Below, piece by piece: positions 5,351 through 10,102 of a stretch of 10,102 bases of DNA. Numbering within the stretch: the first letter of the stretch is position 1; each line of letters opens with the position of its first letter. The position numbers and the translations under genes were made by a program. The stretch covers positions 1-10,102 of the forward strand of contig CALGGE010000104.1 in assembly GCA_937916125.1 (NCBI GenBank), given 5' to 3'. This DNA comes from an uncultured Elusimicrobia bacterium. GTDB lineage: Bacteria > Elusimicrobiota > Endomicrobiia > Endomicrobiales > Endomicrobiaceae. Below the pieces are notes generated by a model. The model was not told where the DNA came from, did not search any database, and saw only the letters and a program-made list of their open reading frames with translations.

Positions 5351-6382
5351 ATGAAAAAATTATTAATTCTTATGACGGCAACATTGCTAAGTTGCAATTT
5401 ATTTGCGGCGGAAGCCAAAGGTACGGACGTTTTGGTAAGCGTAAATAATAACAAAATAACAAGAGCATATATTGATAATGCTCTGCAGAGAGAAGCGGCT
5501 CTTCTGCCGGAAGAACAGAGAACGCAGGAAAATTTAAAAAATTTGGCGAATAATATCATCAGCCGCAGAATAGATGAGCTGGTTGTGCTTGATGCAGCAA
5601 AAAAAGCTAAAGTAACCGTTACCGCAAAAGAAGTAAAAGATACCGTTGACACAAACAGAAAGAATTTTAGTACGGAAGCGGACTTTAACAATGCATTAAA
5701 ACAGCAGGGGTTAACAAGAGCAAAATACGAAAGTGAAGTAAAAGATAATTTAATAAGAGTAAAATATATTTCCAACGAAGTAAAGAAAAGAACGGATTTG
5801 CCTACCGACGAAGAGTTGGAAGTTTTTTATAAAAATGTAGTTGCCAAAGTAAAAAAACAGCCCGTTAATTTGGACGAAAAAACCGACGAGCTTGCCACGG
5901 GTGCAGCCAACAGACTGAAAAGAATTTATGACAAACAGATTAAGTTAAGACAGATTTTTATAAGATATTCCGATTCTTTTACAAAAGAGCAGAAGAAAGA
6001 AGTTAACGATAAAATTAAAGAGTTGAAAAAAGAGTTGTCCGCAAAAGATGTAAATTTTTCGCAGTTGTCCGAAAAGTATTCCGACGACGAAGCACTTAAA
6101 CAGGCAAGAGGCGATATAGGCTATATATTGAAAGATGATTTAACGCCGGAAGTTTCAAAAGTAATTTTCGGTTTAAAAATCGGCGAATATAATAAGTCCC
6201 CCATAAAAACGGGCAACGGGTATCATTTCTTCAGAGTTGAAGAAATGAAAGCGGATATGCCTATAGAATTTGATGCCGTAAAACAGTTTTTGTCGGACAC
6301 TTTGTACAGACAGAGCATACAGGACGAATATGGCGTTTTGATGGATGAGCTTAGAGCGAGTGCAAACATTAAATTTAATTAG
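5351..6382 (+). CDS. SurA/PpiC-type periplasmic peptidyl-prolyl cis-trans isomerase
   Basis: A 343-residue parvulin-type foldase and chaperone. The N-terminus MKKLLILMTATLLSCNLFAAEA is a signal peptide. It may be cut by signal peptidase I after FAA (residues 18-20) or treated as a lipoprotein at LLSC (C15), so the anchoring is open. Residues about 25-160 form a SurA_N-like helical domain rich in Lys and Glu. A single rotamase domain spans about 195-298: LRQIFIRYSDSF, FSQLSEKYSDDEALKQARGDIGYI, and NGYHFFRVEE. SurA proteins often have two rotamase domains, so this is the single-domain form like PpiC or PrsA. It probably helps fold outer-membrane or secreted proteins. AAGGAG lies 5 nt before the ATG. 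The next gene starts 7 nt after the stop, which places it in the envelope operon. Confidence 0.88.
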   Translation: MKKLLILMTATLLSCNLFAAEAKGTDVLVSVNNNKITRAYIDNALQREAALLPEEQRTQENLKNLANNIISRRIDELVVLDAAKKAKVTVTAKEVKDTVDTNRKNFSTEADFNNALKQQGLTRAKYESEVKDNLIRVKYISNEVKKRTDLPTDEELEVFYKNVVAKVKKQPVNLDEKTDELATGAANRLKRIYDKQIKLRQIFIRYSDSFTKEQKKEVNDKIKELKKELSAKDVNFSQLSEKYSDDEALKQARGDIGYILKDDLTPEVSKVIFGLKIGEYNKSPIKTGNGYHFFRVEEMKADMPIEFDAVKQFLSDTLYRQSIQDEYGVLMDELRASANIKFN

Positions 6383-6389
6383 AGGAATA

Positions 6390-7106
6390 ATGAAATACGC
6401 AAATTACAGAAGTATTTTTAAGATGTATGAGTTGGTGCAGCCTTTCTTAAAATATTCCACACCTTTGGAAGAAAGTTTGCCGGCAGGGAAAATTTTGGTT
6501 ATTGCTCCGCATCAGGATGACGAAAGTATCGGGTGCGGCGGAACAATAATAAAACATGTTCAGGCGGGCGGAACGGCGGAAATACTTTTCTGTACTGCCG
6601 ACAAAAACTATGAAAGAATGACGGAAACCGAACAGGCGGCGAAAATATTGGGTGCAAAACTTAACTATTTTTTGCAGTTTGAAATTCGTTCTTTATACAA
6701 AAATGTTTCGCAACTTGCCGAAAGGTTTGTTACTCTGTTTGAAAGAGCAAAGCCCGATATAATTTTTCTTCCTTTTATGATAGATAACCATCAGGACCAT
6801 ATAGCGGTATCAAAAGCATTTTTGAAAGCTTACAAAAAGAAAAAAACAGATTGTTTGGTATATGCATATTCCGTGTGGACTACATTGATACCCAACGTTA
6901 TAACGGATATTTCCGGACAGTGGGAAGAAAAACAGAAAGCCATAGAATGTTATAAAACACAAACCGCTACAAGAGATTACACGACTATGGCAAGCTCTAT
7001 AGCAAAATACTGGGCAGTGGTTAAAGGCAAAAATACTCAATATTGCGAGGCGTTTTTTAAGGCGTCCGCCGGAGAGTATGCCGGACTGGTAAAAAAGATT
7101 TTGTAA
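6390..7106 (+). CDS. PIG-L/LmbE family zinc-dependent N-deacetylase
   Basis: A 238-residue protein of the PIG-L (LmbE) fold, which removes acetyl groups from N-acetylated sugars using zinc. The zinc and catalytic motif is APHQDDES (39-46), followed by GCGGTI; the second histidine motif is NHQDH (133-137). Both metal-binding parts are intact. I chose the ATG at 6390 because AGAGG, overlapping the previous stop codon, is correctly spaced; the open frame extends upstream to 6345 but that part overlaps the parvulin gene. There is no signal peptide, so it is probably cytoplasmic. The GT4 gene follows after 2 nt and the pair may deacetylate and extend one glycan, such as a GlcNAc in the LPS core or O-chain. 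The substrate is an inference; BshB-like or other deacetylase roles are not excluded. Confidence 0.88.
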   Translation: MKYANYRSIFKMYELVQPFLKYSTPLEESLPAGKILVIAPHQDDESIGCGGTIIKHVQAGGTAEILFCTADKNYERMTETEQAAKILGAKLNYFLQFEIRSLYKNVSQLAERFVTLFERAKPDIIFLPFMIDNHQDHIAVSKAFLKAYKKKKTDCLVYAYSVWTTLIPNVITDISGQWEEKQKAIECYKTQTATRDYTTMASSIAKYWAVVKGKNTQYCEAFFKASAGEYAGLVKKIL

Positions 7107-7108
7107 TT

Positions 7109-8215
7109 ATGTATAAAATAAAAGTATTGCATTTATTCTCTTCGGATACTATCGGCGGTGCGGAAAAACAAACACTGCTTACGACGATAAATTTGAAAAA
7201 TTTAAGCGATAAGTTTGAGCCTATACTTGCCGCACCCAAGGGAACTTTTCTGTATAACGAAGCAACGGCAAAAGGTGTAAAAGTTGCTGATTTTCGTTGC
7301 AGAGGCTCTTTTACGCCGACGGGCGTTTGGAGATTAATACAAATTATAAGAAAAGAAAAAATTTCCGTTCTGCACGTTCATCAGGGGAAACTGTATTGGA
7401 CGGCACTTTTAATGAAGCTGTTTTTCAAAAATATAAAAGTTGTTCTGCACAGAAGACAGGATACGCGACATAAGTGGTATGCGGCAAAACATTATCGGCT
7501 TGCCGATAAAACTTTAACCGTTTCCGACGCGGTAAGGCGGGGGCTTATCAGGTATGAAAAAGTTCCCGAAAATAAAGTGCGGGTTTTGTATAATGCGTTT
7601 GATTTTGACAGGTTTTTAAAAGAAGTTGATGCAGGTGAAGTTATAGAAAAGTATAACCTTAACGGGAAATTTGTTATAGGAACCGTTGCGGCGATAGTTT
7701 CGTTGGAAGGGAAAGGGCAACAGTATTTAATAGAAGCCATAGCAAAGCTGAGAACGGAATTTCCCGATATTTGCGGGCTTATTGTCGGCGACGGTGCGGG
7801 AAAACCTTTGCAGGAAGAGTATGCAAAAAAGCTCGGCGTTGACGATATTGTAAAGTTTACCGGATATACTGCGGAAGTGCCGAAGTTTGTAAAGGCCATG
7901 GATATTTTCTGTTTGTTGTCGTGCGATACGGAAGGGTTTGGCAACGTTAATTTGGAAGCACAATCTTTGAAAGTTCCCGTAATTACTACTACCGTCGGAG
8001 GTAACCCCGAGACGATAGTTGACGGAAAGACGGGAATTCTTATTGAACCGAGAAATACGGAACAGTTAATTTCGGCAATAAAGAAATTAATTTCCGATAA
8101 AGAATTTGCAAAAAAGTCTGCCGAGGCGGGCTATGAATTTGTAAAAAATACATTTTCCAAACAGAGATTTGTTGACAGCCTTGAAAAAGTGTATGAGGAA
8201 ATACTTAATGGTTAA
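7109..8215 (+). CDS. Glycosyltransferase family 4 (GT-B fold)
   Basis: A 368-residue retaining GT4-type transferase. The N-terminal acceptor domain (about 1-170) has the glycine loop TIGGAEKQ (14-21) and HVHQGK (89-94). The C-terminal donor domain (about 185-350) has GTVAAIVSLEGKGQQYLIEA, GDGAGKPLQEEYAKKLG, and the EX7E motif at E275 and E283 in DTEGFGNVNLEAQSLKVPVI, followed by GGNPETIVDGKTG. All donor-site motifs are present. It starts 2 nt after the PIG-L stop with no strong ribosome site, so translation is likely coupled. Its last 8 nt overlap lpxK. The context points to LPS core or O-antigen synthesis. Donor and acceptor sugars cannot be read from sequence. Confidence 0.9.
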   Translation: MYKIKVLHLFSSDTIGGAEKQTLLTTINLKNLSDKFEPILAAPKGTFLYNEATAKGVKVADFRCRGSFTPTGVWRLIQIIRKEKISVLHVHQGKLYWTALLMKLFFKNIKVVLHRRQDTRHKWYAAKHYRLADKTLTVSDAVRRGLIRYEKVPENKVRVLYNAFDFDRFLKEVDAGEVIEKYNLNGKFVIGTVAAIVSLEGKGQQYLIEAIAKLRTEFPDICGLIVGDGAGKPLQEEYAKKLGVDDIVKFTGYTAEVPKFVKAMDIFCLLSCDTEGFGNVNLEAQSLKVPVITTTVGGNPETIVDGKTGILIEPRNTEQLISAIKKLISDKEFAKKSAEAGYEFVKNTFSKQRFVDSLEKVYEEILNG

Positions 8216-9230
8216 ATATTTGTTGTTGCCCGTAACGATAATTTATAATTTTATATGCCTTATTAACAGAGCAGTAACAATCCCCAAAAAATTGTATGCA
8301 CCGGTTATAAGCGTGGGCAATATCACTTGGGGAGGCAGCGGTAAAACCCCTATGGTTATAGAAGTGGCAAAGTATGTGCAGAGTTTGGGGAAAACGCCCG
8401 TAGTTTTGTCACGCGGGTACGGCAGAAAAAACAAAAAAGAAAAAAATGTTATCGTCAGAGATAATGAAAAAATTTTGGTAGATATTTCTTCTTCCGGAGA
8501 TGAACCGTATATGATGGCACAACAGTTGACCTGTCCGATAATTGTCGGTGCAAACAGATACAAAAGTGCCGAACTTGCAAGAAAGTTCAACCCCGACGTT
8601 TTTATATTGGATGACGGATTTCAGCACTGGAAATTGAAAAGAGATCTCGATATAGTTTGTGTAAATTCTTTAAATCCTTTCGGGAACGGGATGTTGATAC
8701 CGTCGGGAATTTTAAGAGAAACAAAAAATGCACTTAAAAGAGCCGATATTATTGTGCTTACCAACGGATTTTTGTGCGATAATGACAAGCTGGACGAGTT
8801 AAGAAAAGAAATTTCCGCCGTTACCGGTAAGCAAGCTGCTGAAGTATATGCGGGTAATTGGTATATAACAAATATGGCTAACGGAAAAGAATACAGAAAT
8901 TTTGACGATTTAAAAGAAAAGTATTCTTTTGTTTTGGTAACGGGGATAGGTTCTCCGCAGAATTTTATAAATACGGCATCGAGTTTAAAACTGAAAATAA
9001 AAGAACACTTTATTTTTAATGACCACCACAAGTACAGCGACAGCGAGATTTTTGATGTTGTAAATAATTTGGAAGAAAACGAAAGAATTATCACTACCGC
9101 AAAAGACGCCGTAAAAATAAAAGATGCGGTTGATATTAACGTGCAGAACAGAATATATATATTGAATATTTCGGTATGTTTTTCTGCCGGAAGAGAGCAG
9201 TTTGAGGAGAGAATCAGAAAAGTTGAATAA
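8208..9230 (+). CDS. lpxK: Tetraacyldisaccharide 4'-kinase (LpxK)
   Basis: A 340-residue enzyme that phosphorylates the 4' position of the lipid A disaccharide to make lipid IVA, the sixth step of the Raetz pathway, at the cytoplasmic face of the inner membrane. Residues about 4-20 form the N-terminal membrane helix. The P-loop is GGSGKTP (42-48). Further LpxK hallmarks are SRGYGRK (68-74), GDEP (97-100), ILDDGFQHWKLKRDLDIV (133-150) and PSGILRE. The start at 8208 has GAGGAA about 8 nt upstream and overlaps the GT4 gene by 8 nt; the longer frame from 8169 would overlap more and lacks such a site. The final Val-Glu-stop codons are formed by the first octamer of the intergenic repeat, so the repeat may have trimmed or replaced the original C-terminus. 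Confidence 0.95.
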   Translation: MVKYLLLPVTIIYNFICLINRAVTIPKKLYAPVISVGNITWGGSGKTPMVIEVAKYVQSLGKTPVVLSRGYGRKNKKEKNVIVRDNEKILVDISSSGDEPYMMAQQLTCPIIVGANRYKSAELARKFNPDVFILDDGFQHWKLKRDLDIVCVNSLNPFGNGMLIPSGILRETKNALKRADIIVLTNGFLCDNDKLDELRKEISAVTGKQAAEVYAGNWYITNMANGKEYRNFDDLKEKYSFVLVTGIGSPQNFINTASSLKLKIKEHFIFNDHHKYSDSEIFDVVNNLEENERIITTAKDAVKIKDAVDINVQNRIYILNISVCFSAGREQFEERIRKVE

Positions 9231-9321
9231 TTGAATAGTTGAACAGTTTAACTACAACGGCAACTACAACGACAACGGCAGCTAAAGGGTTGAAGAGTTT
9301 CAACAAACTATTCAACAATTG
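9222..9321. repeat. Intergenic repeat block between lpxK and gmhB
   Basis: Four octamers of type GTTGAANA run from 9222 to 9253, beginning inside the lpxK coding end. ACAACGGCAACTACAACGAC follows. GTTGAA and TTCAAC around GAGT then form a small hairpin (9289-9304). TTGAATAGTT (9231-9240) is the inverse of AACTATTCAA (9306-9315), so the whole block can fold back on itself. It fills nearly all of the 99-nt gap and might attenuate read-through into gmhB. Confidence 0.7.
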
Positions 9322-9329
9322 GTGTTAAT

Positions 9330-9947
9330 ATGACTAAACAAAATAAATGTAACAAACATAACAGTAAAGTTTCAGCGTCATTAAGTCCGGCTCTATTTTT
9401 AGATAGGGACGGAACGATAAACTATGACAAAAATTATCTCTGTTGCGAGAAAGATTTAAAAATTTATAAGAATATAGAAAAATCCTTAATCAAAATAAGA
9501 AAGTTGGGCTTTAAAATAGTAATTGTAACCAATCAGTCCGGTATTGCAAGGAAATATTTTACGTTGGCACAATTGAAAAAAATAAATACCGAACTGATAA
9601 AAATGCTTAAACAGCGTGGTATAAAAATAGACGGGCTTTATTATTGTCCGCACGGGCCCGATGATAATTGCAACTGTCGCAAACCTAAGCCGGGTATGGC
9701 GTTGCAGGCGGCAAAAGACTTGAAGATAGATTTAAAAAAATCTTATATGATTGGCGATAGTGTGAGGGACTATATTTTCGGTTATAATTTCGGCGGGAAA
9801 GGTATTATGGTTTTAACCGGACATGGGAAAAAGCAGTTGCCCAAAATAAAGGATGAGAAACAAAAACCTTTAGCAGTAGTAAAAAACCTTAATCAGGCCG
9901 TAAACGTGGTAATAAGAGACGGAAAAATCGCCGAAGGCGATAGTTAG
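9330..9947 (+). CDS. gmhB: HAD-family D-glycero-D-manno-heptose 1,7-bisphosphate phosphatase (GmhB-like)
   Basis: A 205-residue HAD-IIIA phosphatase. It would remove the C7 phosphate of heptose 1,7-bisphosphate in ADP-heptose synthesis, which supplies the two GT9 enzymes upstream. Motif I is LFLDRDGTI (22-30) with nucleophile D25 and acid-base D27. Motif II is VTNQSGIAR (66-74). The zinc loop CPHGPDDNCNCRKPKPG (106-122) has C106, H108, C114 and C116, diagnostic of the GmhB/HisB-N group. Motif IV is MIGDSVRD (140-147). The first 20 residues are a Lys/Asn-rich extension not needed for the fold. The only suitable start is the ATG at 9330, with a poor ribosome site (GGTG). HisB-type histidinol phosphatase is a less likely reading given the LPS context. 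Confidence 0.85.
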   Translation: MTKQNKCNKHNSKVSASLSPALFLDRDGTINYDKNYLCCEKDLKIYKNIEKSLIKIRKLGFKIVIVTNQSGIARKYFTLAQLKKINTELIKMLKQRGIKIDGLYYCPHGPDDNCNCRKPKPGMALQAAKDLKIDLKKSYMIGDSVRDYIFGYNFGGKGIMVLTGHGKKQLPKIKDEKQKPLAVVKNLNQAVNVVIRDGKIAEGDS

Positions 9948-9954
9948 TTTAAGA

Positions 9955-10102
9955 GCTGAGGACGGCAATGTACAATGTACAATGAACGGCAACGACGGGA
10001 TGCTTCGACAAGCTCAGCATGACAGAAAGACGGTTGAAAAGTTGAAAAGTTGAACAGTTGAAAAGTTGAAAACGGCAATGTACAATGTATGATGTACAAT
10101 GT
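9955..10102. repeat. Composite intergenic repeat region to the right edge
   Basis: Contains ACGGCAATGTACAATGTA twice (9962-9979 and 10072-10089), a CTTCGACAAGCTCAGCATGACA module (10003-10024), and five tandem octamers GTTGAAAA, GTTGAAAA, GTTGAACA, GTTGAAAA, GTTGAAAA (10033-10072). The closing TACAATGTATGATGTACAAT runs to the edge. The 14 nt AATGTACAATGTAT (10077-10090) also occurs inverted at positions 1-14. I see no gene here and no convincing terminator for gmhB. Confidence 0.8.

Noticed and set aside
9222..10102. CRISPR array
   Set aside because: The repeats are 8-nt units in direct tandem or short mixed modules without unique spacers of regular length, and no cas genes are present.

Overview
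The window looks like a low-GC, Gram-negative bacterial chromosome. Heptosyltransferases, LpxK, a GmhB-type heptose phosphatase and a periplasmic parvulin imply an outer membrane with a heptose-containing LPS. The type IV pilin-like protein, with its short KG/FTLVELV leader and a body reading YRGYIDKTKWSEAYALMGTVLSAEKAYY, and the DUF4143-type AAA ATPase resemble proteins I associate with gut Elusimicrobiota (Endomicrobia-like). That placement is from memory and is an inference.

Left part (1-2500), mostly minus strand. An XRE-family repressor-like gene (2007-2357) ends in a terminator, followed at once by a good promoter for a DUF4143-type AAA ATPase (571-1827). The ATPase lies between two copies of the same 42-nt hairpin; the downstream copy ends in a U-tract and can act as its terminator. 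Beyond it lies a short remnant that keeps a mutated ATPase Walker A motif. Next come a strong minus-strand promoter (329-357) and about 215 nt predicted to fold into a compact RNA: a three-way junction, three further hairpins and a 9-bp long-range pseudoknot. A short reading frame with a good ribosome site then runs off the left edge. This candidate structured RNA is the most interesting item in the window.

Middle (2400-3400). A 47-bp imperfect palindrome lies between the divergent promoters of the XRE gene and of a single pilin-like gene (2742-3164). The pilin leader seems to have been interrupted by a block of short repeats flanked by 14-bp near-identical direct repeats, each carrying a Shine-Dalgarno sequence. 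A clear terminator follows the pilin gene.

Right part (3402-9947), all plus strand: a compact LPS/envelope gene cluster. The order is two GT9 heptosyltransferases (overlapping), a SurA/PpiC-type peptidyl-prolyl isomerase, a PIG-L/LmbE deacetylase, a GT4 glycosyltransferase, lpxK and a gmhB-like phosphatase. LpxK completes lipid IVA, GmhB works in ADP-heptose synthesis, the GT9 enzymes transfer heptose to the core, the deacetylase and GT4 enzyme probably tailor or extend a glycan, and the parvulin may assist outer-membrane protein folding. Spacing from the parvulin gene to lpxK is translationally coupled (7 nt, 2 nt, 8-nt overlap).

A family of modular intergenic repeats (octamers of type GTTGAANA, ACGGCAA and TACAATGTAC motifs, small hairpins) fills the gaps before the pilin gene, between lpxK and gmhB, and after gmhB to the right edge. 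In one case it supplies the last codons of a gene.
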